From assembly GCF_016031625.1 (NCBI RefSeq), contig NZ_JACCHP010000006.1, positions 186,001 through 250,000 of the forward strand: 64,000 nucleotides of DNA. The letters run 5' to 3'. Every line of letters starts with the position of its first letter. Position 1 is the stretch's first letter. Shown one piece after another: positions 1 to 8,176 of this stretch. Source of the stretch: Bradyrhizobium agreste (GTDB lineage Bacteria; Pseudomonadota; Alphaproteobacteria; Rhizobiales; Xanthobacteraceae). A program made the translations under genes and the position numbers. A model generated the notes under the pieces. It was not told where the DNA came from. It searched no databases and was given only the letters and a program-made list of their open reading frames with translations.

Positions 1-1
1 C

Positions 2-358
2 GCCAAGAAGAAGGGTCTGCCGCAACATCACATCCACATCACCCGCATGGTGCCCAAGCGCGATGCCGAGATCCTCGCCGGCGGTTCGCTCTACTGGGTG
101 ATCAAGGGCGAGATCGCCGCGCGCGAAAAGATCATCGGCATCGAGCCGTTCCGCGACAAGGACGGCATCGGGCGCTGCCGCATCGTGATGCAGCCGAAGG
201 TGATCTCGGTCTCGCCGCGGCCGATGCGACCGTTCCAGGGCTGGCGCTATCTGACCGACGATTCCGCGCCGGCCGATCTCGGCAAGTCTGCGGCCGGCTC
301 GATTGCGGCAATGCCGGAGCCGATGCGGCGCGAGCTGCGTGACCTCGGGCTACTCTAA
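2..358 (+). CDS. DUF1489 family protein (3' part)
   Basis: The gene enters from the left edge, so its N-terminus is missing; the frame is open from base 2. About 118 residues are visible, with the conserved stretch around 'GSLYWVIKG' and 'RPFQGWRYL' that I associate with the DUF1489 family of alphaproteobacterial proteins of about 140 aa. No enzymatic function is established for this family. The stop codon overlaps the stop of convergent panC by three bases, so there is no room for a separate terminator between them. Confidence 0.7.
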   Translation, partial: AKKKGLPQHHIHITRMVPKRDAEILAGGSLYWVIKGEIAAREKIIGIEPFRDKDGIGRCRIVMQPKVISVSPRPMRPFQGWRYLTDDSAPADLGKSAAGSIAAMPEPMRRELRDLGLL

Positions 359-1206
359 ACCGCGATATTGTCGATCAGCCTGACGGTGCCGAGCTTGGCG
401 GCGACCAGGATCCGCAAGCGGCCGTCCTTGCGCGATGTGACCGGTGCCAACGTCTCGGCGTGGCGCAGCTCGAAATAGTCGAGGGCAAAGCCGGCGGCCT
501 TGATCATCTCGGCGCCCCCCGCCATCGCCGGCGCGATCGCATCGCCCGCACGGATGCGCCCGGCGCTCTCTTTCATGGCGCGGTAGAGGACGGGGGCGGT
601 CTGGCGCTCCTCGGGCGAGAGGTAGACGTTGCGCGAGGACATCGCGAGTCCGTCGCGCTCGCGCACGGTGCGGGAGCCGATCACGTTGACGCCGAGGTCG
701 AGGTCGCGCGCCATCTGCGTCACCACCCGCAATTGCTGGAAATCCTTTTCGCCGAAGATTGCGACATCCGGCCGGCACTGCGTGAACAGCTTGCCGACGA
801 CCGTGGCGACGCCGCCGAAGAAGTGCGGGCGGAAGCGGTCCTCGAGGCCGGCGAGCGCCGGCCCCTCCGGCACGATGCGGGTGGCAAAGCCATCCGGATA
901 CATGGCCGCGACGCCCGGGTGCCAGACGATATCGACGTCCTCGGCCGCGAGCTTGGCGATGTCGGCCCTCCAGGTGCGCGGATAGGCACCGAAATCCTCG
1001 GTCGGGGCGAACTGGGTCGGGTTGACGAAGATCGACACCACGACGCGGCTGGCGCGCCGCTTGGCGAGGCGAACCAGCGACACATGCCCGTCATGGAGCG
1101 CCCCCATGGTCGGGACCAGCGCGATCGTGGCCTTTCGCTTGCGGAGATTGTCGACGGCGCGTCGCAGGGCGGGGACCGTGCGGGCGATCAATGGGCTTGC
1201 TGACAT
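355..1206 (-). CDS. panC: Pantothenate synthetase (pantoate--beta-alanine ligase)
   Basis: Cytoplasmic enzyme that joins pantoate and beta-alanine using ATP, the last step of pantothenate (coenzyme A precursor) synthesis. The 283-aa length is normal for the family. The nucleotide-binding HIGH-type motif is seen as '[11 protein letters not shown]' (near residue 35), followed by 'SIFVNPTQF' and 'FGEKDFQQL', all signatures of PanC. It starts with ATG at 1206. The 3' end is convergent with, and overlaps, the DUF1489 gene. No panB or panD lies beside it in this window. Confidence 0.95.
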   Translation of the reverse strand: MSASPLIARTVPALRRAVDNLRKRKATIALVPTMGALHDGHVSLVRLAKRRASRVVVSIFVNPTQFAPTEDFGAYPRTWRADIAKLAAEDVDIVWHPGVAAMYPDGFATRIVPEGPALAGLEDRFRPHFFGGVATVVGKLFTQCRPDVAIFGEKDFQQLRVVTQMARDLDLGVNVIGSRTVRERDGLAMSSRNVYLSPEERQTAPVLYRAMKESAGRIRAGDAIAPAMAGGAEMIKAAGFALDYFELRHAETLAPVTSRKDGRLRILVAAKLGTVRLIDNIAV

Positions 1207-1455
1207 CGGGACTCGACGATTGGAAAGCAGCGCAGGTGCGGGCGTCGCGCCCGGCCGGCTAACCTTAACAAGCGGAGATCATGGACGCCATGCATCCGGA
1301 TGCGGCACAGCATCCCGCGCAATTACAGACGAAAGACGGCGCCGCGATTCATCGCGAGGAACGGCGCATTGCAATTTGCATCACCTGTCACGCATTTCAC
1401 TTGACCGCTGACGCTGTCAACTCGAAGATATTCGCAAGGGGTGTTGAGGATCGCC

Positions 1456-2379
1456 ATGCTTGTGCAGGCTAGCCAAGGCCAATCCGGCTCGGCGCATGTG
1501 GTTGTGCTCGGCAATGAGAAGGGCGGCTCCGGCAAATCGACCACCGCCTTGCACATCGCCGTTGCACTTCTGAAGGCCGGCCAGCGCGTCGCCACCATCG
1601 ACCTCGACTGCCGCCAGCAGAGCTTCACGCGCTACATCAGCAACCGGTCGGCATGGGCGCAACGTACCAAGCTCGATCTCGAGCTTCCGGTGCATCGCTG
1701 CATCAAGCTCGGCGAGACCATGCAGATTGCCGAGAACGAGAATTCCGAGTTCCAGCAGTTCATGGAAGCCGTCTCCGCGGTCGAGAGCAGGTTCGACTTC
1801 ATCGTCATCGATACGCCCGGCACCGACAGCTATCTGATGCGGCTCGCACATTCGATGGCCGACACCCTGGTCACGCCAATCAACGACAGCTTCCTCGATT
1901 TCGACGTGCTCGGCACCGTCGATCCCGCGACTTACGCGGTGACGGGCGAGAGCCATTACGCCGAGATGGTGCGTGACGTCAGGCGCAAGCGCCGGCAGCT
2001 CGACGGCGCGACCACCGACTGGATCGTCGTGCGCAACCGCCTTTCCATGCTCGGCTCGCGCAACAAGCAACTGGTGGCCGATGGCCTGAAGGATCTGTCG
2101 CTGCGGCTCGGCTTTCGCTACGTCGACGGCTTCGCCGAGCGCGTCGTCTACCGCGAATTCTTCCCCCGCGGCCTGACCGCCCTGGACGATATCGACGAGG
2201 CCACGCTCGGCATGCGGCCCAACCTCGGCCATCTCACTGCGCGGGAGGAGGTGACGAGCCTGCTCCGCCAGCTCAAGCTTCCGCTCGACGAGCGCGGTCG
2301 CCGCCGCGCGGCCAACCGGGCCGAGTGGTTCAGCCAGGTGGACAAGCCACTCGAGGTCCATGATATCCTCGGCGCCTGA
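1456..2379 (+). CDS. mipZ: Division-plane positioning ATPase MipZ (ParA/MinD family)
   Basis: P-loop ATPase that in Caulobacter forms a gradient from the ParB-bound origin and inhibits FtsZ assembly away from mid-cell. The deviant Walker A motif 'KGGSGKST' lies at about residues 22-29, followed by 'IDLDCRQQS' and the switch 'IDTPGTDSYL'. The long C-terminal part matches MipZ rather than chromosomal ParA. I prefer the ATG at 1456, which follows a GAGGA ribosome-binding site; an in-frame GTG at 1441 would add five residues. The gene stands alone on the plus strand. Two GANTC (CcrM-type) sites are present upstream, at 1210-1214 and 1346-1350. Confidence 0.88.
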   Translation: MLVQASQGQSGSAHVVVLGNEKGGSGKSTTALHIAVALLKAGQRVATIDLDCRQQSFTRYISNRSAWAQRTKLDLELPVHRCIKLGETMQIAENENSEFQQFMEAVSAVESRFDFIVIDTPGTDSYLMRLAHSMADTLVTPINDSFLDFDVLGTVDPATYAVTGESHYAEMVRDVRRKRRQLDGATTDWIVVRNRLSMLGSRNKQLVADGLKDLSLRLGFRYVDGFAERVVYREFFPRGLTALDDIDEATLGMRPNLGHLTAREEVTSLLRQLKLPLDERGRRRAANRAEWFSQVDKPLEVHDILGA

Positions 2380-2722
2380 CGCCGCGGTATAGCGCTACTT
2401 CCGGCCGTTCCGGGCCCCCGGCGGGTGCGGGAACCCGGCCGGCGCCACGCGCGTTTTCACGCTGCATTACTGCGGGTCGAACCCAATCGAGACCGGTTGC
2501 GTCGAATAGGGACCTGCACCCTGACGTAGCGGTATGAGAATGGGGTGCTCACGGAACGAGTGCAAAGCACAATGAAAGGGCTGCCGGTTCACAACATTTA
2601 GCCTTCCTGTCACGCTGCTGTGACATATATTAGGGAATAGGCGACAAGGGGCCGAAGAGCCCCCGGAGAACACGATTTTCAACAGGGATTCAGGCCGCTT
2701 AGGCTTGAGGCTGAGGACGAAA
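2380..2722. other. Intergenic region mipZ to hydrolase
   Basis: A 343-base gap without a convincing gene. It holds a palindrome (TGTCAC-N6-GTGACA, 2608-2625) immediately followed by a TATATT element at 2626-2631, which could be an operator over the promoter of the downstream hydrolase. A minus-strand ORF through the region has no family features and is treated as noise. Confidence 0.5.
2608..2631 (+). promoter_or_regulatory. Palindrome TGTCAC-N6-GTGACA abutting a -10-like TATATT
   Basis: Perfect six-base arms separated by six bases, followed directly by TATATT, about 90 bases ahead of the hydrolase start. The position is what one expects of a repressor site covering a core promoter. The -35 region is not recognisable and the binding protein is unknown. 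Confidence 0.4.
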
Positions 2723-3583
2723 ATGAAGCGTGGAATTGCCGTTCTGGTTTCGGTCAGTGCCCTCTGCGGCATCGCCTATTTCACGGCGAGCAAGTGGGCG
2801 ATCAAGCACGAGACCATCACATTCTACGATGCCTCGCGCGACAACCGTCCGGTGCCCGTTTCCATCGCGGTGCGCCGCGACAAGGAAATGCAGGCCAATG
2901 CCGGCATGATCAAGCTGCCCGTCGCAGTGATCAATCATGGCAACACCGTCAAGAACACCGAGTACGGCTTCCTCGCCAACATCTTCGCTGCGCGCGGCTA
3001 CATGGTCGTGAGCCCGCAGCATGATCTGCCAACCGATCCTCCGATGGTCACCAAGCCCGGCGAGCTCTATGTCGGCCGGCTGCCGCAGATCCTTCGCGGC
3101 GTCGCCAACATCCATCTCGCCATGCAGGAGATGAAGAAGGTTCAGCCCAATGCCGACTACGACAAGGTGACGATGGTCGGCCATTCCATGGGCGGCGACA
3201 TCACCATGTACTTCGCCAAGCAGTATCCGGACGAGGTCAAGAAGGTCGTCACCCTTGACAATCTGCGCGTGCCCTTTGTCACCGCCGGCAAGTTCAAGAT
3301 CCTGTCGTTCCGCTCCCAGGATCCCCAGTTCAAGGCTGACGCCGGGGTGATTCCGACCGAGGAGGAATGTGAGAAGGCGGGCATCCAGGTCGTGAAGACC
3401 GAATTCCAGCACAACGACATGCGCGATACCGGTCCGGATGTGGCAAAAAGCTCGATCCAGGGCATGCTCGACAAGTTCCTGAGTGCGACCGACAGCGAGG
3501 TGGCGCCGGTCGACACGCAGTCCGCCCCGCCCAAGATCCTCGAGCCGGGCCCGGTCGCCCTGATGGCACCTGCCAAGAGCTGA
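2723..3583 (+). CDS. Membrane-anchored or secreted alpha/beta hydrolase
   Basis: Serine hydrolase of unknown substrate, 286 aa. An N-terminal hydrophobic segment (about residues 4-22) suggests a signal peptide or membrane anchor, so it probably acts in the periplasm. The nucleophile elbow G-H-S-M-G-G places the catalytic serine at about residue 155. His230 in 'QHNDMRD' is a plausible catalytic base, and 'NHGNT' near residue 72 fits the oxyanion-hole strand. The ATG at 2723 follows a GAGGACGA site; an upstream TTG at 2705 is less likely. The 3' end runs into tandem 14-15 bp repeats that contain the stop codon. Confidence 0.75.
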   Translation: MKRGIAVLVSVSALCGIAYFTASKWAIKHETITFYDASRDNRPVPVSIAVRRDKEMQANAGMIKLPVAVINHGNTVKNTEYGFLANIFAARGYMVVSPQHDLPTDPPMVTKPGELYVGRLPQILRGVANIHLAMQEMKKVQPNADYDKVTMVGHSMGGDITMYFAKQYPDEVKKVVTLDNLRVPFVTAGKFKILSFRSQDPQFKADAGVIPTEEECEKAGIQVVKTEFQHNDMRDTGPDVAKSSIQGMLDKFLSATDSEVAPVDTQSAPPKILEPGPVALMAPAKS

Positions 3584-3624
3584 CTTCCAATAGCTGACGT
3601 CCAAGAGACTGACTTCCAAGAGCG
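3571..3624 (+). repeat. Tandem 14-15 bp repeat spanning the hydrolase stop codon
   Basis: Three to four degenerate copies of a unit resembling TGACTTCCAAGAGC lie head to tail. The first copies overlap the end of the coding region, and the stop TGA (3581-3583) is part of the repeat unit. Confidence 0.7.
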
Positions 3625-3662
3625 ACCGAGCTGACGCCGCCGCTCGGCTACACCAATTGTCG

Positions 3663-3694
3663 AAGCCTCCGCCGGCGCCCGCCCGCGGAGGCTT
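3663..3694 (+). terminator. Hairpin terminator after the hydrolase gene
   Basis: A ten-base stem (AAGCCTCCGC / GCGGAGGCTT) with a GC-rich loop of 12 bases. Only a short T run follows, so termination is plausible but not strong. Confidence 0.55.
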
Positions 3695-3755
3695 TGCGCA
3701 TTGACCGGGCCGCATGCGCCGACCACATTAGCTGCTGACGCAAGGTGTAGCTGCG

Positions 3756-4505
3756 ATGTCGGGCGAACCCATCAAACCGCGCGGCCGCGATGCCGTTTCG
3801 GCGCGAGCAGATGGCGCGTTGCCGCAAGCGCAAACCTCAACCTCGGAAGACATCGCCGCGTTCGTTGCCAAGGCGCGGGCTCTCTCCCCGCATGCCCCGG
3901 GCGCGAGGGGGCGGCTGATCTTCGCGCTGGATGCGACCATGAGCCGGCAGCCGACCTGGGACATGGCGTGCGCGCTCCAGGCCGACATGTTTCGCGAGAC
4001 CGCAGCGCTCGGCAGTCTCGACATCCGGCTGGTCTATTATCGCGGCTTCAACGAGTGCCGCGCCACGGCTTGGATTTCCGACAGCGCCAAGCTGGCGACC
4101 CTGATGAGCAAGATCGATTGCCGCGGCGGCGATACCCAGATCGGCAAGGTCCTGAGCGAGGCCAGGCGCGAGGCAGTCGCATCCGGCGTGCGGGCCGTGG
4201 TCTTCGTCGGCGATGCCATGGAGGAAGATATCGACGAGCTCTGCGCCAAGGCCGGCGAGCTCGGCATGCTCAAGGTGCCCGTATTCATGTTTCAGGAGGG
4301 CCATGACGCGGTCGCCGAACAAGCCTTCCGCGAAATCGCGCGGCTGACTGGCGGTGCCTGGTGCCGGTTCGATCCCGGTGCGGCGGCGCAGCTGCGCGAG
4401 CTGTTGCGGGCGGCTGCGGCCTATGCCGCAGGTGGACGTGAGGCGCTGCTGAGGCTGGCTGGAAGCGTGAGTGGCGCGGCGAAGCTGATCAGCCAGATGA
4501 AATAG
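3756..4505 (+). CDS. VWA domain-containing protein
   Basis: Cytoplasmic protein of 249 aa without a signal peptide. The region from about residue 50 has a von Willebrand A-type fold signature, 'LIFALDATMSRQPTWD', which resembles a MIDAS loop (D-x-T-x-S). 'VVFVGDAMEED' lies later in the fold. The function is unknown; such proteins usually bind a metal and a partner protein. It is followed 68 bases later by a J-domain protein on the same strand, and the two may form a unit. Confidence 0.75.
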   Translation: MSGEPIKPRGRDAVSARADGALPQAQTSTSEDIAAFVAKARALSPHAPGARGRLIFALDATMSRQPTWDMACALQADMFRETAALGSLDIRLVYYRGFNECRATAWISDSAKLATLMSKIDCRGGDTQIGKVLSEARREAVASGVRAVVFVGDAMEEDIDELCAKAGELGMLKVPVFMFQEGHDAVAEQAFREIARLTGGAWCRFDPGAAAQLRELLRAAAAYAAGGREALLRLAGSVSGAAKLISQMK

Positions 4506-4573
4506 CGGCTAGGCCAGTGCGGCTTGCGGCGGTGTCCCATGCTTTTTGACAAGAGCACGACTATATTCCGGCC

Positions 4574-5299
4574 ATGACTCTGATCGCCGGCGCTGTCGCC
4601 GTTATCACGCTGTACCTGCTGCTCCAGATGTTCCGCTCCGCCAATCCGGCGGTACTGGCGCGCACCATCAAGTTCGGCGGCGGCGTGCTGGCGCTGGCGG
4701 TTGCGGCCTTCACTGGCTTGCGCGGCGAACTGGCGGTTGCGATCCCGCTCGGAATTTTCGGCGCCGGGCTGCTCGGCTGGACGCCACTGGCGAATGCCGG
4801 CTTCGGCAATGTCGGCGGGCTGTTCGGCGGCGGTGCGACGCGCCCGTCCGGGCAGGCCTCGCGGGTGCGATCGCAATTCCTGGACATGCGGCTCGACCAC
4901 GATTCCGGCAAGCTTTCTGGCCAGATCGTCGCAGGGCCTCATGCCGGGCGCAATCTAGACGAGTTCGATCTCGCCGCCTTGCTTGCGATGGTCCCGACGT
5001 TCGACGCCGAGAGCGTGGCCCTACTTGAAAGCTATTTGGACCGCCGGTTTCCCGCTTGGCGTCAGAACGCGCAGGGCGATGCGGCAGGGCGGCAGCGCCG
5101 CACGGCGGCGAGCAGCAAAATGACGGCGGAGGAAGCCTATCAGATCCTTGGCTTGCAGCCGGGAGCGGGGCGCGACGAGATCAGCCGGGCCCACAAATCC
5201 CTGATGAAGAAACTCCATCCCGACCAGGGGGGCTCGACGTATCTCGCTGCCCGGGTAAACGAGGCCAAGGATACTCTGCTTCGCACGCATAACGGCTAA
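4574..5299 (+). CDS. Membrane-anchored J-domain (DnaJ-like) protein
   Basis: Predicted co-chaperone of 241 aa. Hydrophobic segments occupy about residues 1-20 and 35-75, followed by a cytosolic linker. A C-terminal J domain begins near 'MTAEEAYQILGLQPGA' (about residue 180) and carries the HPD tripeptide in 'LHPDQGG', which stimulates Hsp70 ATPase. This layout (membrane N-terminus, J domain at the C-terminus) resembles Tim14/DjlA-type proteins rather than DnaJ itself, since the Gly/Phe and zinc regions are absent. It lies directly downstream of the VWA gene. Confidence 0.82.
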   Translation: MTLIAGAVAVITLYLLLQMFRSANPAVLARTIKFGGGVLALAVAAFTGLRGELAVAIPLGIFGAGLLGWTPLANAGFGNVGGLFGGGATRPSGQASRVRSQFLDMRLDHDSGKLSGQIVAGPHAGRNLDEFDLAALLAMVPTFDAESVALLESYLDRRFPAWRQNAQGDAAGRQRRTAASSKMTAEEAYQILGLQPGAGRDEISRAHKSLMKKLHPDQGGSTYLAARVNEAKDTLLRTHNG

Positions 5300-5478
5300 C
5301 TCCGGCACTACGCTACAAACGCCCGTACCGCGTGAGCTCTGTTTGCTCTGTCTGCCGTCGCCCGCCCTTGTCGGCGTGGTCGATCCCTTGAGCAAAGTTT
5401 TAACCGTAAATCCTTGACGAGAGGTTGTTGTAGAACAGCCCTCGTGAACGGCTCAGCCGTCGCCGCCGCACCAAACGA

Positions 5479-5506
5479 AAATGCCCGCGCAAGGCGCGGG
5501 CATTTG
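5479..5506 (-). terminator. Terminator of the D,D-carboxypeptidase gene
   Basis: A near-perfect hairpin, ATGCCCGCGC / GCGCGGGCAT with a three-base loop. On the minus strand it is followed by TTTCGTTT. It lies 20 bases past the stop of the minus-strand carboxypeptidase gene. Confidence 0.8.
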
Positions 5507-5526
5507 GTCTGGAGCGGAGAAGGAGA

Positions 5527-7377
5527 TCAGTTGCGAACGGTGATGCAGGAGATCTCTGCACGCTTCAAGGTGCGGCAGACGGCTTCGGCCTGATCGCGCT
5601 CAAGCCCGGCGAAGCGGGCGCGGTAAAGCTTGCGATTGTCCTTGGCGACGACAGGCTCGGTGAACGGGTCCGCCTTGCTGAGCAGGCCACGGGCCGAGTT
5701 GCGGGCCGCATCGATGCGCTGCTGAGCTTCGTTCTCGCTCTCGAGCGCGCCGACCTGGACGATCCAGCCGCTGTGGGTGACGGCGGGCCTGGTGGTGGCG
5801 CTCATCTGGATCGCCTGTGGCGCCGGGTCGGCCGACGCGAGCTTCGGAGCGGCGGGAACGGGTGCAGCGGCAGTTGCGGCCGGCAGCACGCCGAGGATGC
5901 CGTTGCCGGTGCCGAACCCCGCGGGCTGCCGCGGCAGTTCGGCGCGGGCCATCTCGGTCTTCGGCGCTTCCGGCTGGCTCACCGTCTCCGGCTTGTTGAT
6001 GAGATCTGCCCTGGCGACGACGGCGCCGGAGGTTTCCGCGACATCGGAACGGGGCGGGACGGTGCTGGTGACGGGCGGCGCAACGACCTGGACACCAGCC
6101 TGGGCGGGAGCCGCGGAAGCGACCTTCACGGCGCCAGCCCTGACCTGAACGGTCTTGACCCGAACCGGCTTCATAGGCTCGGACGAACCGGGGATGATGG
6201 AGAGCGGCTGGCTCGAGATCACGCCATTGGTGAGCGGCGCCGGCTCCACCTTGGACTCCGTCGGCCGAGCTTCCGGTTTGGGCTGAGCGGGCGGCATCGC
6301 CGCAGTCGCTGCGGCCAGCGTCGACAGGCGTGCGGCAAGGCGCGACGGAGCGGCTTCCGGAGCAGGGGCCGCAGCGGCCTGAACCTGCGGAGCCGCACGT
6401 GCCGGCACGTCCGACGCATCGGCGACATCGGTGTTGGCTTCAGCGCCGTTGCGTTCCGTGACTGCGGCGACGGTGCGGACGGTGGCGCCTTTTTCGAGGT
6501 TCTCCGCGAGCAGGTTGCGCATGATGGCGTCGCGCGAGCCGCCGCTGCGGCCGCCGAGCACCACGCCGATCAGGTGGCGGTTGCCGCGGCGCATCGAGCT
6601 GACGAGGTTGAAGCCGGAGGCGCGAGTGTAGCCGGTCTTGATGCCGTCCACGCCTTCGACGCTGCCGAGCAGGTGATTGTGGTTGCGGATCGACTGTCCG
6701 CGCCAATTGAAGGTCGAGGTCGCGAAATAGCGATAGTAGCGCGGGAAGCGCTCCTGAATGGCGCGGCCGAGCGTGGCCTGGTCGCGCGCGGTCGTGACCT
6801 GCTCGTCGTTGGGAAGACCGTTGGCGTTGCGGTAGACGGTCCTGGACATACCGAGAGCGCGCGCTTTGCGCGTCATCATCTGGGCAAAGGCGTCCTCGTC
6901 GCCTGCGATGGCTTCGGCGATCACCACCGCGGCGTCGTTGGCAGATCGGGTGACGAGGCCCTTGATGGCGTCCTCGACACGAATGGTCTGGCCGGCACGC
7001 AGATTCAGCTTGGTTGGATCCTGGTCGGCGGCGTGCTTCGACACCGGCATCTCGGTGTCGAGCTTCATCTTGCCGGATTCGAGGCGCTCGAACAGCAGAT
7101 AGAGCGTCATGATCTTGGTCAGCGAGGCCGGATGACGGATTCCGTCAGGGCTTGTCGCCTGGAGCACTGCACCGGAATTACCGTCGACGATGATGGACGC
7201 GAACTTCGAGCTGGAGCTCTCGGACACATCGCGCTGCACCCGGTGGTGCGCATGGTGTCGACGATGGCGCCGCGCCTCGGCTGCGTCGGAGGTGAAGATG
7301 ACTGCGGTGGTGACCGTAAGAAGCCCCAAAACGCCAACCCGCGCCAAGCGCGAGGAAGACAAGTTTTTACGAAGCAT
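5527..7377 (-). CDS. D-alanyl-D-alanine carboxypeptidase with C-terminal SPOR domain
   Basis: Periplasmic penicillin-binding protein that trims the terminal D-Ala from peptidoglycan stem peptides. A signal peptide or anchor spans about residues 12-33. The three active-site motifs are all present: SLTK (85-88), SAN (145-147) and KTG (247-249). In place of the usual PBP5 C-terminal beta domain there is a long Ala/Pro-rich linker (about 320-530) and a terminal SPOR domain (about 540-616). SPOR domains bind denuded glycan at the septum, so the enzyme is probably recruited to the division site. Its length (616 aa) is well above the roughly 400 aa of PBP5. Confidence 0.92.
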   Translation of the reverse strand: MLRKNLSSSRLARVGVLGLLTVTTAVIFTSDAAEARRHRRHHAHHRVQRDVSESSSSKFASIIVDGNSGAVLQATSPDGIRHPASLTKIMTLYLLFERLESGKMKLDTEMPVSKHAADQDPTKLNLRAGQTIRVEDAIKGLVTRSANDAAVVIAEAIAGDEDAFAQMMTRKARALGMSRTVYRNANGLPNDEQVTTARDQATLGRAIQERFPRYYRYFATSTFNWRGQSIRNHNHLLGSVEGVDGIKTGYTRASGFNLVSSMRRGNRHLIGVVLGGRSGGSRDAIMRNLLAENLEKGATVRTVAAVTERNGAEANTDVADASDVPARAAPQVQAAAAPAPEAAPSRLAARLSTLAAATAAMPPAQPKPEARPTESKVEPAPLTNGVISSQPLSIIPGSSEPMKPVRVKTVQVRAGAVKVASAAPAQAGVQVVAPPVTSTVPPRSDVAETSGAVVARADLINKPETVSQPEAPKTEMARAELPRQPAGFGTGNGILGVLPAATAAAPVPAAPKLASADPAPQAIQMSATTRPAVTHSGWIVQVGALESENEAQQRIDAARNSARGLLSKADPFTEPVVAKDNRKLYRARFAGLERDQAEAVCRTLKRAEISCITVRN

Positions 7378-7764
7378 GGAACCCCGTCCCCGTTTCTGAC
7401 TTGATCACCGGCCCGTGAGGCGAAATTGTGCCCATCGGACCCGGGATCATTACCTGCTCAGGCTGTCCCTCCGCTGGTGTTCGCCGCGGGGGACGTTGGA
7501 CCCGAGCCGCTGTTCTGGCTAAGGTGATGTTCTCAAACGGCTTTTGGCCGCTCGCGGACGTGAACACATCCAGGGAATCAAGGTAGGGCGGGCCGGTTTC
7601 CAAAAGCTTAAGGAACCCTTGCGGGAAACCCCGGGAATCTCTGCAATTTGCGCCGAATTTTGTGCGACGCACAAGATTCTTGACTTTTTTGTGCGTTGCA
7701 CTAAATTTGGGCGGAGTCAGGGAGCCGGGGCTTCCCGACGCGAGCCAGGGAAAAGGATTCCGAA
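7378..7764. other. Divergent promoter region, carboxypeptidase to phasin
   Basis: A 387-base gap between divergent genes. The right half contains a recognisable promoter and two PhaR-like palindromes for the phasin (separate entries). The left half presumably carries the carboxypeptidase promoter, but I could not identify it. Confidence 0.6.
7660..7707 (+). promoter_or_regulatory. Phasin promoter with two TGC-N3-GCA palindromes (candidate PhaR operator)
   Basis: A perfect 15-bp palindrome, TTGTGCG-A-CGCACAA, occupies 7660-7674. A second, GTGC-GTT-GCAC, lies at 7691-7701. Both have the core TGC-N3-GCA, and their centres are 29 bases apart. The second sits inside the spacer of a good sigma-70 promoter: TTGACT at 7680-7685, 16 bases, TAAATT at 7702-7707. 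PhaR repressors of phasin genes in Paracoccus and Rhodobacter recognise TGC...GCA-type inverted repeats, so repression by PhaR in the absence of polyhydroxybutyrate is the natural inference. Confidence 0.65.
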
Positions 7765-8103
7765 ATGTTCAAGGTTGAAGACTTCCAGAACTACGGGAAA
7801 GAGCAGTTCGAGCAGTGCGTTGCCTCCGCGACCTCGGTGCAGCACGGGCTCCAGGCGATCGCCAGCGCCTACGGCGACTATACGAAGAAGTCGTTCGAAG
7901 ACACCAAGTCCTTCGTCGAGAAGCTTTCCGGCGTGAAGTCGCTGGACAAGGCCATGGAAGCGCAGACCGATTTTGCCCGTTCCGCCTACGAAACCTTCGT
8001 CGCGGAATCGCAGAAGATCGCCGGCCTCTACAGCGACCTCGCCAAGCAGGCGTTCAAGCCGGTCGAGACCATCGTGTCGAAGTTCACCCCGGCCGCTCAG
8101 TAA
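7765..8103 (+). CDS. phaP: Phasin family protein
   Basis: Small amphipathic protein (112 aa) that coats polyhydroxyalkanoate granules. The sequence is rich in Phe, Lys, Glu and Ala and has a helical pattern around 'EQCVASATSVQHGLQAIAS', 'KSFVEKLSGVKSLDKAMEAQTDFARSAYE' (shortened here to its key residues Leu, Phe and Ala at heptad spacing) and a final 'KQAFKPVETIVSKF', typical of Phasin_2 proteins. The gene has its own promoter with PhaR-like operators and a strong terminator. Phasin genes are often multi-copy in Bradyrhizobium, so this need not be the only one. Confidence 0.88.
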   Translation: MFKVEDFQNYGKEQFEQCVASATSVQHGLQAIASAYGDYTKKSFEDTKSFVEKLSGVKSLDKAMEAQTDFARSAYETFVAESQKIAGLYSDLAKQAFKPVETIVSKFTPAAQ

Positions 8104-8126
8104 CGTCTCGAGACATCCTGGAATCG

Positions 8127-8157
8127 AAAAGCCCGGCTGAACCAGCCGGGCTTTTTT
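8127..8157 (+). terminator. Bidirectional intrinsic terminator (phasin / TadG-like)
   Basis: The stem AGCCCGGCT / AGCCGGGCT is flanked by AAAA on the left and six T residues on the right. It can therefore terminate the plus-strand phasin transcript and the convergent minus-strand gene. Confidence 0.9.
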
Positions 8158-8176
8158 GTTGTGAGCGATGGGACCG

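Noticed and set aside
1281..1472. A 63-codon plus-strand ORF upstream of mipZ
   Set aside because: It has no ribosome-binding site, runs into the mipZ start and shows no family features.
3571..3624. Tandem repeats considered as a CRISPR start
   Set aside because: Units are contiguous without spacers and degenerate; there are no cas genes.
5773..7404. A 543-codon plus-strand frame opposite the D,D-carboxypeptidase
   Set aside because: The catalytic motifs are all on the minus strand; this frame is low-complexity Gly/Arg sequence.
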